A DNA stretch of 64,000 bases, taken from positions 51,582,181 through 51,646,180 of the forward strand of contig CM051025.1 of the NCBI GenBank assembly GCA_027627225.1, read 5' to 3'. Numbering within the stretch: the stretch's first letter is position 1; each line of letters starts with the position of its first letter. This stretch comes from Congeria kusceri (lineage: Eukaryota > Mollusca > Bivalvia > Myida > Dreissenidae). The notes under the pieces are model-generated. The model made no database searches, was not told the origin of the DNA, and was given only the letters and a program-made list of their open reading frames with translations. The translations under genes and the position numbers were made by a program. This document shows, piece after piece, positions 12,601-23,808 of this stretch.

Positions 12601-15600
12601 GAATGTGTGCACACTGGTGTCAGCTAGTTAGTCTAAAAAGGGGTCAGCTAGTTAGTGTTTGTACTCTGTGACAGCAGTCAGTCTGCACAGGGGTCTGCTA
12701 GTTTGTCTGCACAGGGGTCTGCTAGTTTGTCTGCACAGGGGCCAGCGTCAGCTAGTCAGTTTGTACACTGTGACAGCAGTCATTCTGCACAGGGGTCAGT
12801 GTCAGCTAGTCAGCTTGTACACTGTGACAGCAGTCATTCTGCACAGGGGTCAGTGTCAGCTAGTCAGTTTGTACACTGTGACAGCAGTCATTCTGCACAG
12901 GGGTCAGTGTCAGCTAGTCAGTCTGTACTCCTCAACAGCAGTTGGCCAGTACTGGTGTCCTCTATTTAGTATGCACAGGGGCCAGCATCAGCTGGTCAGT
13001 TTGTACACTGTAACAGCAGTCATTATGCACAGGGGTCAACTAGACATTTCATTGATGTGGCCAACTGAAGTCAACACTTGGCTGGGCTGGGCTGTAGAAA
13101 TTAGGTGCATTCATGTGTTGTTACTTTTTGTGCTGGTGCCACACTTGCACTTGTGTTTGAAAGTTGATTGTTGCATGTCCACTGTGCATTTCAAATAGTG
13201 AATGTGGTTGGTTGTTTGCAATATTGTTACTCACTGATATCTATTTTGTTTGCAAATATCGCAATTCTTGTCAAAGGATTTTTATGTCTTGTTAATTAGT
13301 ACACTGTTGAATGTGCTTATGTGTGTTTAGAAACATTGTATTATTTGCTATGCATTAATGATAATAAGTTAATAAGTATAAGTATGGATACTTTCACTAA
13401 AGATTGCATATACCATTAGGTAGATTATGTAATTATTGGTCAAACTGTGTTGCAAAAGCATTTGTATTGTAGAATCTTGTACAGAATGCAAAATGTGAAA
13501 TACAACATTTATGTGAATCACTGTGTGAACGTAATGTTAAGTGCTGCAATTTGCCAATGGCACTTAATTGTTGTGTGTCCTTTGTGAAGCATTTCTGACC
13601 TTTGTGAATTGGTATTTAACTTTTGCAAATCAGTGGTTTATGTTTATGAAATTGTTGTGAAACCTTATGTGACATTTGTGAATCACTATGTGATATTTGT
13701 GAATCACTTTGTGACATTAAGAATCACTATGTGATATTTGTGAAGCACTAAGTGACATTTGTGAATCACTGTGACATTTGTGAATCACTGTGACATTTGT
13801 GAATCACTAAGTGACATTTGAGAAACACTGTGTGACATTTGAGAATAATTGTGTGACTTGTAAATCACTATGTGACATTTGAGAATCACTATGTGGCATT
13901 TGTGGATCACTATGTGATATTTGTGAATCACTATGTGACATTGAGAATCACTATGTGACATTTGTAAATCACTATGTGACATTTGTGAATCACTATGTGA
14001 CATTTGTGCATCATTGTGTAACATTTGAGAATCACTGTGTGACTTTTGTAAATCACTATGTGACATTTGAGAATCACTATGTGACATTTGAGAATCGTTG
14101 TGTGACATTTGTGAATCACCATGTGACATTTGTGAATCACCATGTGACATTTGTGAATCACTGTGTGACATTTGTAAATCACTATGTGACATTTGAGAAT
14201 CACTATTTGACATTTGAGAATCACTGTGTGACATTTGTGAATCACCATATAACATTTGTGAATCACGATGTGACATTTGTGAATCACTGTGTGACATTTG
14301 TGTATCACTATGTGAAATTTCTGAATCATTATGTGACATTTATGAATCACTATGTGACATTTGAGAATCACTGTGTGACTTTTGTAAATCACTATGTGAC
14401 ATTTATGAATCACCATATGACATTATATAAATATCATATGGCAACCTGTGTGACATTGATATTGTCAACCCGAGGCAGAATGTCACCACACAGCATTCAC
14501 CTCCAGTGACATTCTGCCTCGGGTTGACAATATCAATGTCACACACGCTGCCATTTGATATTTATTTTATTGTACTGAACAAAATGGAGTAAAAAAGGTC
14601 ACATGCTTAATTCTGCCTGTTAAGATTAAAGAATGCCTACATCTTCTTTCATCTTTAGAAATATTTGCAAACTATTTCTCTGACAATTAACTTTGAAGAG
14701 AATTGCTTGTTTACAAATTGAATAGTGATGTCACAACAAGGGAGACAGTCTTTTCATGATGTGGCTAAAAACTGATGCAGTTACTTGCCCTTATATGACA
14801 TTCAAAATGGCAGCGTGGTCACATGACCTGACAGTCACTTTCGCTTGGTCATGTGTCAGAAAGGTTTAAATGTTTTTGACAGTCAAAATATCTCTTTATT
14901 GGGTAATGGGAATTTATCATTGTAGACAAAAGTGAGGAATAATAATTGTGAATCACCTTGTGACATTTGTAAATCACTGTGTGATATTGTGTATCTCAAT
15001 AATGCGACGTTAGTGAATCACTTGATATTTGAGAATTACTATGTGACATTTGTGAATCACTAAGTAACATTTGTGAGTCACTTTGTGATAGTTGAGAATG
15101 ACTATGTGACATTTGTGAATAGTTTTGTGATTTTGTGAATCAATTTGTGACATTTTGTGAATTACTGCGTGACCTTGAAAATCATTGTCTGGCATAAACC
15201 TGTTTTGGGCCATGAGCACGTTTATCTTGCCAACTCATTATGCAAAACTGGCCACTTGTAGAGGTATAGCTATGAAAGTTCTCAGACTTACTGTTATCAT
15301 AATAAAAATATGACACCCAAGGTAATAAAATTTCATTTTGACTTCTTAAATTTAAGATTAATAATTATGGATTGAAACTAAGATTAAGTTTGTAAACATC
15401 TGCAACTGTGAAGCATTATCAACCATACAGATTAGATGCATAATTGTATTAGTATTGCTAGCCATGTTGTTAATAACATAAATCAGTTCATCATTAAAAC
15501 AGACCTGAGTGTAGTTTTAAATTTATTGAATAGTTAACAAAAATTTTCGAAGAAAAATTTCAGTTATTAGACTGGGGTATGTCGTTGGGCGGGCGAGTGG

Positions 15601-18600
15601 GCAGGCGGACAGGCAGGGTGGCGGCATCACTTTTTTGTTTCCGCTCTCAAACTCAAGAACAGATTGAGATATTTTATTGAAACTTCATACATAGGTAGCT
15701 TATATCGAGACCTCGCTTGGGAATGCATATGGGGTGAATGGGGTCAAGATCAAGGTCACTGTTGCTAAAAATAGAAAAATGGTTTCCACTCAATAACTTG
15801 AAAACGCATTGAGATATTTTAATGAAACTTCATACATAGATACTAATATCCAGACCTCGCTTGGAATTGCATATGGGGTGGGTGGGGTCAAGGTCAAGCT
15901 CACCGTTACTAAAAATAGAAAAACGGTTTCCACTCAATAACTTGAGAACGCATCAAGATGTTTTAATAAAACTTTATACATAGGTACTTTATATCGAGAC
16001 CTCGCTTGGGATCGTATATGGGGTGGGTGGGGTCAAGGTCACCGTTAGTTAAAATAGAAAAAAGTTTTCGCTCAATAACTTGAGATCTCCTCGAAATATT
16101 TTAATGAAACTTCATACATAGATACCTTATATAGAGACCTCCCTTGGGATTGCATATGGGGTGGATGGGGTCAAGGTCAAGGTCACCATTACCAAAAATA
16201 GACAAGAAGGCCACAATGGCCCTAGGTCGCTCACCTGAGTTTAAGGCATCATAATGCCTTGAAGTTATAACAAGAGGGCCAAATGGCACTAAACCACTAA
16301 CCTGAGTTTAAAGATCTGGGTCTTGCAGTTTCAGGAAAAGATTTGTGAAGTCTATATAAAACATATGACCCTCAGGAAGTGGCCACTTTCTACTCCAGGG
16401 GCATCATTTGATTAATCTTTGTAGAGGACCACTATACAATATTACATACCAACTATAAAACCACTGGGCCTCACTGTTTCACAGGAGAACATTTTTAAGG
16501 TCATTCTGCTATTTAAGTATCTCTAAACAATGTGACCCCGGGCATGGCCAGTTTTGGCCCCAGGGACATCATTTGAACAATCTTTGTAGAGGACCACTAG
16601 AGGATGCCACATACTAAATATGAAACCACTGGGCCTTGCGGTTTCAGAGGAGAAGATTTTAAAGTAATTTTGCTATTTAAGTCTATATAAACAATATGAC
16701 CCTGGGGCGTGGCCAGTTTTGACCCCAGGGTCATCATTTTGAAAAATCTTTGTAGAGGATCCCTATACAATGTTACTAACCAAATACCAAACCTTTGGGC
16801 CTTGCGATTTCAGAGAAGATTTTCAAAGTCATAGAATATTCGCTTTTTTATTAATTCGAATATTCGCATAAATTGGAATTAACTATTTTGAACTTTGTGG
16901 CCTAGTAGACATAATCGTTATTTTTTGTATGACGTATTAGTTCCGATTAGCCAGTACCGTCATATTTTCATTAACAAATTGCGCTTTCTAATTAATGTAC
17001 TTACTGCGCAGTATAAAAACATAAACAACTTCAGTACCCAGTTTAATTGTTCTTTTAATCAAATAGTTTAAAAAAACATGCATTTTTATCAATTTAAAAA
17101 TGCTCCGATAATCATTAGTTTATCAGCATATTTGAGCGAAGTTTCTCAGATATAATGACTGCTAAAATTTGTGAGCTCACTTCTGTAATTTATTTGTAGT
17201 TACTTCTTTCACAAGTCTAAACGTGAGTTGCAATTATAATTAACAGTTATGTTTTCCTACTGTCTGGTGTAATTGCGTAGTACTGGCAACTAGTAGGGAT
17301 GGCAAACCTATTCTAATATTCGAATGAATTATTGCCATTCGAATAGTTAAAATGCTATTCAAATATTCGCAAATTTGTATTGCTTTTTTAAAACCAATAC
17401 TTTTCTGATTGTGGAAAGTATTTTTCTGTCAACATAAAGGCAGTATTTCAACAATAGATACCTTATACCGTGTTTTCAATAATATGGTCCTGTGTCACGT
17501 GTCATACTAAAAGATATTGAATATATCTTTGTAGAGGACCACTAGCAGATGCCACATACCAAATATGAAAGCTCTCAGCAATGCATTTTCAGAGAAGAAG
17601 ATTTTTAAAGTTTTGACTTTGACAGCTGACTGAAACGATTTGAACAATTTTGAAAGAGGGTTACCCAAGGATCATTCCTGGAAGTTTGATGAAAATCTTC
17701 CCAGCGGTTTAGAAGGAAATGTTGTTTGAATGAAAATGTCACAAAAGCTCACCTTAAGCATGTTGTGCTCAAGTGAGCTAAAAAACAGTTTCCGCGCAAT
17801 AACTTGAGAACGCATCGAGATATTTTAATGAAACTTCATACATATATACCTTATATTGAGACTGCTTGAGATTGCATATGGGGTGTGTGGGGTCAAGGTC
17901 ACCATTACTAAAAATAGGAAACGGTTTCCACTCAATAACTTGCGAACGTATCACAGTATTTGAATGAAACCTCATACATGGATACCTTATATTGAGACCT
18001 TGCCTGGGATTGCATATGGGGTGGGTGAGGTGAAGGTCATCATTACTAAAAATAGAAAAAAGGTTTCTGCTCAATAACTTGAGCAGCTATCAAGATATTT
18101 GAATGAAACTTCATAAATAGATACCTTATATCTAGACCACGCTTGGGATTGCTTATGGGGTGGGTGAGATCAAGGTCAATGTTACAGAAAAACGCTTTCA
18201 GCACAATAACTTGAGAAAGCACTGCAATATATTAATGAAACTTTATACATAGATACCTTATAACGAGACCTCTTGGGATTGCATATGGCACCCAGAACTT
18301 TCTTTCATTATTGTGCTGACTTTTATGCATTTTGTTAGAAAAATATGGTTTTCTTGGAATTTCCACGTTTCTCGTTTTACTATTGTATTGTTCGAAACTA
18401 AAAATCAGGGATTCCACTATGTACATGACTTTTGTAGCGTATTAATTGAACTTTGTAATGTCTTCTTGAGATTTCATCTACAGTTTGAATCATTCTAATG
18501 TTTATGAGAATCCTGAATATATTGAAATTTTGTATTAATTGTTACCAGTATTTATGTGAATTTATTGTTAAATGGACTGTTGCTGTTGATGTGTAATCAA

Positions 18601-19184
18601 TTTTTGTAATAATTATTTCCATGTATCCTTTTTTACAAAAAAATTATGATGAGATTAATAATTAAATACATTATTTCCATTGGTTGTTGGTATTTTTTTC
18701 CAAATAATAAAATGTTGCTTCTCATTCGCTGTTTCAGTCTCCGGCCCCGCCTCCAATCAGTGATGCCATGCCCCGCCCACACACTGCCATTCCCAGCATG
18801 CATCGGTGGATGAAACCAGCAGGGGCCAAAGGTTAGTGTTCTCTTTATTACCAAGCAGCAGATATTGGTACCAGTACTTGGTGTCTTTGTGAAAAGTCAA
18901 ATATTGTTTCCTAAGTAGCGATCAAATGTTCATATTTTTACTAACAAGATGTTGCGATTATTGTGATAGAATCAGAAGAGGTGAGAAAAATCCTGTATGG
19001 AGGCTACCCCCCGAGCACTATTCAGCCCCTTGGTAGCTATGGCAACCCAGCCACACTCGAACAACGACGTAATCAGATGATAGCCAACACCCGCAAGTCT
19101 CGTTACGTTCACAAGCCCACACGCGGGGACTTCCTCATACACCCAGAATGGCCTCCTACATTTCTCCACCACAGAATAGATTAA
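3391..19184 (+). CDS. Seven-exon gene, unrecognised low-complexity protein with RPxS motifs (731 aa)
   Basis: Exons 3391-3683, 9402-9498, 9817-9892, 10328-10392, 11243-12598, 18738-18831 and 18970-19184 have GT donors and AG acceptors, and their phases join into 732 codons including TAA. The start ATG has G at -3 and G at +4. I do not recognise the family. The N-terminal 180 residues and C-terminal 100 residues are moderately ordered in composition, rich in Arg, Pro and aromatic residues. The 452-residue middle (exon 5) is Lys/Asn/Ser/Thr-rich and probably disordered. Short motifs recur: RAQSAIP, RPKSAYV, RPKSVTS, RPQSAVA, RPSTCDT, RPHTAIPS, several followed by a (N)xxIFxxxV segment. There is no signal peptide or membrane segment, so it is probably intracellular. 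RPxSA-type repeats remind me of cytoskeletal or ciliary proteins, but that is speculation. Confidence 0.8.
4220..4334. repeat. Short inverted-repeat element (copy 1)
   Basis: A 115-bp palindrome. The arms starting TAAGATCAT...GGTCATAGAAAC and ending GTTTCTATGACC...ATGATCTTA match over about 35 bases around a core containing GCGCCACTCATGAA. A relative with the same core lies at 50945-51060. Confidence 0.75.
4381..5108 (+). repeat. 0.73-kb dispersed repeat, copy 1
   Basis: The segment from GCGTAGCTGTCTAAGAT to TAAAATGTTATGAAAG recurs in the same orientation at 63260-64000. Long blocks are unchanged, including TAGCGCGCGTAGCTAGCA and TATATAAGCGGTACGCTC; others differ by substitutions and small indels. 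There is no long reading frame and no obvious terminal inverted repeats. Sequence after 5108 cannot be compared because the other copy runs off the window. Confidence 0.9.
6348..6640. repeat. Degenerate 70-75 bp and 10-11 bp tandem repeats
   Basis: About three diverged units built on CATGATTTA..AATTGG.ATAT..TGGTCCATA..AAATGC, then a run of CATAGTCCATA/CATAGTCCGTA units of 10-11 bp near 6578-6640. Confidence 0.55.
7430..7690 (+). repeat. Dispersed repeat shared with 34030-34320
   Basis: AAAGAACAAAATT..TTGTTAAACTA..CCAATAAACAA, ATCATTGTTTATT.GCTAATAAA and TGGCTAATGCCC occur in the same order in both places. Opposed CCAATAAACAA and TTGTTTATTGG motifs suggest a foldback element. Confidence 0.6.
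7739..7892. repeat. 22-bp minisatellite, 7 copies
   Basis: Seven head-to-tail units of the form ATTGCATAAYRTAACCACAC(AT), with variation at two positions only. Confidence 0.9.
7980..8242. mobile_element. GC-rich palindromic MITE, copy 1
   Basis: Ends TGAGGCGTGTCATGGGAA and CCCACGACGCGCCTCA are inverted repeats. Inside are two hairpins built on GATTAGCCTGTGC / GCACAGGCTAATC with GTGTCGTCC-like flanks, separated by a spacer containing GAAACAGAAAATACC. No transposase frame, so it is non-autonomous. Confidence 0.85.
9078..9314. mobile_element. GC-rich palindromic MITE, copy 2
   Basis: Same family as 7980-8242, with TGAGGCGCGTCGTGGGAA and GACGCGCC at its ends. The second internal hairpin is partly deleted (CCCGGATAATCCTGGACG). 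It ends only 88 bases before exon 2. Confidence 0.85.
9402..9498 (+). CDS. Exon 2 of the 3391 gene
   Basis: Follows acceptor GATGACAG and encodes YPEEERQLRRHQREKFK and HNGAIDQYNEPY up to donor GTAAGA. Two bases from exon 1 complete the first codon. The acceptor ten bases upstream (TTTGACAG) would put a stop in frame. Confidence 0.7.
9817..9892 (+). CDS. Exon 3 of the 3391 gene
   Basis: Between acceptor TTCCTAG and donor GTAAGTG. Encodes APLTDGVGPVEAWGAQAW and ends one base into a codon, matching exon 4. Confidence 0.75.
10328..10392 (+). CDS. Exon 4 of the 3391 gene
   Basis: Between acceptor GCTTTCAG and donor GTAGGT. Encodes YQHEVVNAIRDYRDMELF and ends in phase 0 after AAG. Confidence 0.75.
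11243..12598 (+). CDS. Exon 5 of the 3391 gene (452 codons)
   Basis: Open for 1356 bases from acceptor GTGCCTCAG to donor GTGAATG. The product is hydrophilic (Lys, Asn, Ser, Thr, Gln). It holds three degenerate units in which an RPxS motif is followed by NADIFQGVC, NADIFKSVV or NNEIFKQIV. A C-terminal part (EEELMRQIIDKYILDNY, WLHWLHDESYL) looks ordered. The start is set by the only acceptor that joins exon 4 without a stop. Confidence 0.85.
12650..13050. repeat. Minisatellite, units of about 60 bp
   Basis: Units with CAGCTAGTCAGTTTGTACAC, TGTGACAGCAGTCA and TTCTGCACAGGGGTCAG repeat four to five times, with shorter CTGCACAGGGG pieces at the left edge. The array starts about 50 bases after the exon 5 donor. 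Confidence 0.85.
13660..14425. repeat. 21-bp minisatellite, over 30 copies
   Basis: Head-to-tail variants of TGTGACATTTGTGAATCACTA, with WTTTGAGAATCAC alternates. Because the period is seven codons, both strands read as 7-aa peptide repeats (SHSDSQM on the minus strand, VTFVNHY on the plus strand). No splice or start signal supports translation. Confidence 0.9.
14429..14563. repeat. Long hairpin bordering the minisatellite
   Basis: Arms 14448-14486 and 14506-14544 are perfectly complementary over 39 bases (outer end GTGTGACATTGATATTG) around a 19-base loop. They extend imperfectly to 14429 and 14563. The arm starts with TGTGACATT, the core of the adjoining 21-bp repeat. Confidence 0.9.
14945..15190. 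repeat. Second, degenerate field of the 21-bp minisatellite
   Basis: Diverged GTGACATTTGTGAATCAC units resume 380 bases beyond the hairpin, with variable spacing. Confidence 0.75.
15575..16202 (+). repeat. Satellite array E, left part (125-130 bp units)
   Basis: Units read CAATAACTTGAGAACGCATC, ATGAAACTTCATACATAG, GAGACCTCGCTTGGGATTG, CATATGGGGTGGGTGGGG, TCAAGGTCAAGGTCACC, then TACTAAAAATAGAAAAACGG. The array is cut at 16202 by another element and resumes at 17781. Confidence 0.85.
16203..17780 (+). mobile_element. Satellite-cored element F, copy 1
   Basis: Begins CAAGAAGGCCACAATGGCCC then GTCGCTCACCTGAG and ends GCTCAAGTGAGCTA, so the ends carry a short inverted repeat (CTCACCTGAG / CTCAAGTGAG). 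The core is tandem units of about 165 bp with TGACCCCAGGG, CAATCTTTGTAGAGGACCAC and GGGCCTTGCGGTTTCAG. Roughly 16830-17515 is an AT-rich insertion rich in TTCGAATATTCG motifs, with GGGATGGC as in many hAT elements. No transposase is seen. Confidence 0.75.
17781..18290 (+). repeat. Satellite array E, right part
   Basis: Resumes in mid-unit (ACAGTTTCCGCGCAATAAC) after the inserted element and runs for about four more units to CATATGGCACCC. Confidence 0.85.
18738..18831 (+). CDS. Exon 6 of the 3391 gene
   Basis: Between acceptor CTGTTTCAG and donor GTTAGTG. Encodes SPAPPPISDAMPRPHTAIPS and MHRWMKPAGAK. It continues the RPxS/T theme, and its phase fits exons 5 and 7. Confidence 0.75.
18970..19184 (+). 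CDS. Exon 7 (last) of the 3391 gene
   Basis: Follows acceptor TGTGATAG and encodes 71 residues including EVRKILYGGYPPSTIQPLG, KSRYVHKPTRGDF and the end HPEWPPTFLHHRID, then TAA. A possible AATAAA polyadenylation signal lies 1.5 kb on (20713); I see no closer standard one. Confidence 0.8.
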
Positions 19185-20144
19185 GTTTACATCTTTAGGG
19201 ATTTAAAATTGTATACATTAAAATTTCCAAACGTCGGGCACTAATTGTTGTGAAGAAATACATGTTTCCATTTTTTGCCTCGGGAATTTTACACTCCGCC
19301 CCAGCTTTTGTTTATGGGTTAATTTTTGTTCATGAAGCTTTAAACAAACTTTACAAGCTTCATCATGTGTTCCTTTGTGTAAAACAGGTGAACCATTAAA
19401 CATGTAGCATACAGGTGCTGTGATCGGATAAAACACTAGATTATTTTGTATATGATTGACATTTATGGCAACGTCAATTGTTTGTTAGTGTAATGACAGT
19501 TATAGTAGAATAGATATTATATTTTATAAATATATTAATATTCATGTAAAGGACTCTATATAAGTTGAAGTGAACATCATCGGTCATACCTGTGGAGCTG
19601 GAGGAATTGTCACATGCTAACAACGCTGCTCCTATCAGGAAACTATTGGAAAGAAAATACAGTGTGCCTTTCCTTCAACTTTGTTACAATTGTAACAAAA
19701 TTCATTGTTTTTCTTTAAACAAAAAAATAGAAGCAATTTTGTTGACATTTTTTATTTTGTTATTTACAGCCTATTCTAATGAGCTAGCACGAAATTGAGG
19801 GCAACTAAATGTGTGTCAAATAGATTTTGTTATTATTTTAATATTAAATGTATAAAAATAATTAATAATTCACCTGGGGCAATTTATTAATTGTACATAA
19901 AGCTACATTGTAAGTAGCTCCTAGGTAAATAATGTTGTTTGTATTTCAAGCAGTTGGCTGTGTACTTCTGTTCAGAATTTGAAGTTTATAACATTATGTA
20001 AATGCATTTGTTTGCAAATTATGTACCCTAAACCTGTACGTAGCATGTGAACCATGGTGTTAACTAGTCTCGTTATCCCCTGTTGTTGTTTTTATCTGTT
20101 TGTCTTGATTATGGCACTTTTTATCATCTTTGCACATGTACAAA

Positions 20145-20407
20145 TGTGGCGTGTCATGAGAAAACCGGTCATAATGCATGTGCGTAAAGTGTCGTCCTGG
20201 ATTAGCCTGTGCGGTCCGCACAGGCTAATCCAGGACGGCACTTTCCGCTTGTATGGTATTTTCTGTTTCAAGGAAGTCTCTTCTAAACGTAAATCCACTG
20301 AAGGCGGAAAGTGCCGTCCTGGATTAGCCTGTGCAGTCCGCACAGGGTAATCCGAGACGACACTTTATGCACATGCATTAAGACCGGTTTTCCCACGACG
20401 ACCCTCA
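20145..20407. mobile_element. GC-rich palindromic MITE, copy 3
   Basis: Same structure as 7980-8242: ends TGTGGCGTGTCATGAGAA and CCCACGACGACCCTCA, with two internal TTAGCCTGTGC / GCACAGG hairpins. Confidence 0.85.
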
Positions 20408-21431
20408 AATAATTCGAATAATTTCTGAACTATAGTGTGTTACATTATAACATTTGTATAAGAACTGTTCTTTCTATAATCAGGATTTGTGCTTAATACT
20501 TACACAAAATAACCTTAAATTACAGTTTTATTTGCTGCTGTAATTGTCATTGTAATTTATAAAGTATTTTTCTTAAAAAAGATCATATTAGAATGCATGA
20601 TTATAATTTGCTTTTAATATTAATTGCTAATGCCTTTCATAAAATGATGGCTAAAATTGAACTGACATGGGCATATTCCTTTGAAATTTTAATACAGTTT
20701 AGTTTTTTGACAATAAAGCTGCTTTTAATGGGCTAGATATTTTAGTCATAAACTTTGTTGTAACAAAAATTATTTCTCTTTATCTATTGTATACCATTAT
20801 AACGATATAGTATAAAATAATGACTGCCATAATACTTGTGTATTATTATTTGTTCGTTGCTAATGAATAGATTAGCATTCATTGTAATTAATATTTATTA
20901 TAACGACTACGTAGACCATAGATAAGTGTGTACAACATAGTCTGTACAATAGGCAATAGATACCTTCAATAGTACTTAAAAATAAGCATTTTCTTTAAAA
21001 ACAAAACAGTGAAAATAATAGTAAACGTGTTATTTTGTAAGTATGTATGTTTTAACATCTTGAAAATTTCAGCTTGTACAGAGCATAATTTGTGTACTAA
21101 AAAAAAAGAAGTCTGTTTTTATAATTGTCGCATCCCCTACCATCCAATTTCAAATGGAGACCTGTATACAGATCTATGACCATGCTTTTCTAAATCTTTA
21201 TTGTAGTCTTAGTCTTACATCACAAAAATAAAAGTTTGTGTGCAAAAACCATTTTCATTTTTCTAAATCTGATGTTAAATCTTAACTTCAAAATGTAAAT
21301 AAATGTGGGGCTTGTGTGTCAGTGTTTATTGCTCAGTATTTTTTTCAAATCTACAATGATCCAAAAACTACTACATAAAACATGTTCAAGACACCCTGGT
21401 GAGATAACACGAAACATTTTTCTCTCAACCT

Positions 21432-21678
21432 GGGCCCAGTTGCTCAACTCAAATGGCCAATAAAGCTAACAGCTGTCAACGTTTTGATGAAGCTATTTAC
21501 ATTTATATACATTATATATTAAACTTGTAATCTGTGAGTTTATTTTAAATAAATTGTTTTACTGAAACAATGTTCAAATGTTTGATAACCAAGTTGCTTG
21601 TAATATTATTTTTATTTGCATCTAAAGTTAACAGGCCATTAGCTGAACTAGCCGTTAAAGATTTGAGCAACTGGGCCC
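21432..21678. mobile_element. MITE with GGGCCCAGTTGCTCAA ends
   Basis: 247 bp with terminal inverted repeats GGGCCCAGTTGCTCAA(C/A)TC and GATTTGAGCAACTGGGCCC, and inner opposed GGCC..TTAGCT motifs. No coding capacity. Confidence 0.75.
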
Positions 21679-23808
21679 TCACTGATACGGTCACATAATG
21701 AAAGGGGAGACATTTATTGTTGCTGTTGTTGTTTTCCTGAAAAAAACTCGTTAAGTTTTTGTAGTTTGTGTTATCTGATATTTCACCCGCTGTTGTCAAA
21801 GTTATGAAAAGTATTATTTTAAGTTGCTAGAGAAATTGTTTTAAGAGTTGTTGTTTTGCTTTACTAGATATTCAGCAGACTGTGATAATTCTCAATACTT
21901 TTGAAATAAAATCCATTTAACTTAATAGACTTGTTATTTCAAAATCTTAAACCTCTCACAGCCAGTTTGCATATTACATGAAGCACAAGTAAATAAAATA
22001 GTGTGTGTTTCCCCTGATGTAACCTATGCTTTACATTGTATAACCCAGTAAAATTTTGACAAAAGAAAAGAAATCAGCCAATTATAGCCATTAAATCACA
22101 GTTCTTTTTTTATTTGACAAGAAATAAAATCATAATTGTCATTACTTTTAAACAACAACAACAAATTCAAGCGTCGGCTGAAAAGGAAATTCATACTTTA
22201 AATTTTACATATTTGTACCCACAGTTTTGATGCAAATAAAATATTTTTTACTTTGTTAAAAAAGACATTTTGGGTAGGGGGTGATTTTTTCAGGTAGTAG
22301 CAGGTGGGGAAACAATATTTTAGTTTAGGCCTTAAAACGGCTCAATTAAATTGTAATGCGCCTTAAATGTTAATGTGACAGTTGTCCAGAAAGACGAGAG
22401 ATAAAAGGCCAGCACTCGATGTATGTCTGGCGCATTAAGAATGTAACAAAGCCGGAGAAGTATTGCAAATACATTTATGGGCAGCAAGTACAAAAAGCTA
22501 TAGGAACCAATAATACACAGACCTAACAGAATTAATCATCATTCATTGGAATACATAACAGGTGATTGATTATACAGAATGAAACACAAACATTCACAAG
22601 AAATATGACAACTGATACAAAAGCTAAAGACAAATGTGGAAAATGGCTATTTCACAATGAATGTTGCATTTTTGTTTATCCATCATGCATGAGGGCATTT
22701 GTCATGGAATGGCCTATATACTACAAATAATAATGTTTTTCATTTCAATGCCTGTAAAAGAACTTTGTTAAATATTTATGCAGTCTTTCATGCAGAAGGA
22801 GTGACACTCAGAAAAACCACATTATAACAGATTGCATAATATCATGCGCTGTTTGATGGATAACCAAGAATTTTACAAAATGCAAGAACATGGTACATAT
22901 ATGTTAATTTCGATAAAAATGATTCAGCATGATGCAGAAGTTCATATTTGAACTTAAATCTCTGATTGGGGATATATATTAATTTAAAAAAAATCCGCAT
23001 GATCATGCCTTTGGTCACATTTATATCAAACATTATCATTTGAAACACATTATAAAAAAAAATCTTCATGATCAAACCTTTGGTCACATTTTTATCAGAC
23101 ATAATCATTTCAAACACAATTTCTTGGAATGGGATTCTGTTACATCAATGATAATAAAAAATATCTACATATGCTACGAAATGAACATGATTTACAGCTT
23201 CTTTTAACATCGGGAACTAAAGTCATTGGTAACATGTTTTGCGGCAACTATTTTACATTGCTACAAAGCATCGTCCCCATACTGTGGCTTTGATGTGCTG
23301 TATCTTGGTTCTTCTATTTCTTCCGTTTTCCTAAAATGCAAGGATTGTCCATACAAATCTTTAATAGTTGTTTTATATATGTTTTTTTTAAATTATTTAA
23401 TTTCAAAATATTAATATGCTAATGCTTGAAAATCACCTTACATATAAATATTGTGAACTTTTTAAATTGTGAATTGTTCCATTAGCATTCTAAATATATT
23501 TTGGTGCCGGTTTGTATAAAAAAATGTTCATTTTGGTCTTAACGCAAGCTAAAGTTTTCCATATTTAGTATTCTATTAATATTATTGCCATGAATAAACA
23601 TTTGATCAATGGCATTTTGCATGACATATTGATACATTGATGTATAATATAATTGATTAAAAACCAGTTTTGTTATTCTTCCAACTTCCCGGGGAAAAAG
23701 TAGTTACATTATCAAAGTGGTAATTTTTCACTGTTTTAAAACTGAATTACCAATTTTATTTCACTGATATTGATATTTCTTTATAAACCATCTGGAAGCA
23801 TAGAATGA

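Larger units (their letters stand above)
12599..18737. other. Intron 5 (6.1 kb), packed with tandem repeats and elements
   Basis: Holds two minisatellite fields, a long hairpin, a satellite array interrupted by a satellite-cored element, and AT-rich filler. Long reading frames in the minisatellites exist only because the period is a multiple of three. Confidence 0.7.
19185..23808. other. Intergenic region
   Basis: AT-rich. Contains the palindromic MITE at 20145-20407, a MITE at 21432-21678, and a degenerate two-unit tandem repeat near 22996-23130 (ATGATCAWRCCTTTGGTCAC). I see no exon or RNA gene in the rest. Confidence 0.6.

Noticed and set aside
12655..13198. Overlapping frames of 104 and 179 codons
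   Set aside because: They translate the 60-bp minisatellite in two frames; this is intron just after the exon 5 donor.
13785..14416. Long frames encoding SHSDSQM or VTFVNHY 7-aa repeats on both strands
   Set aside because: They exist because a 21-bp minisatellite has a period divisible by three. Both strands are open at once, and there are no start or splice signals.
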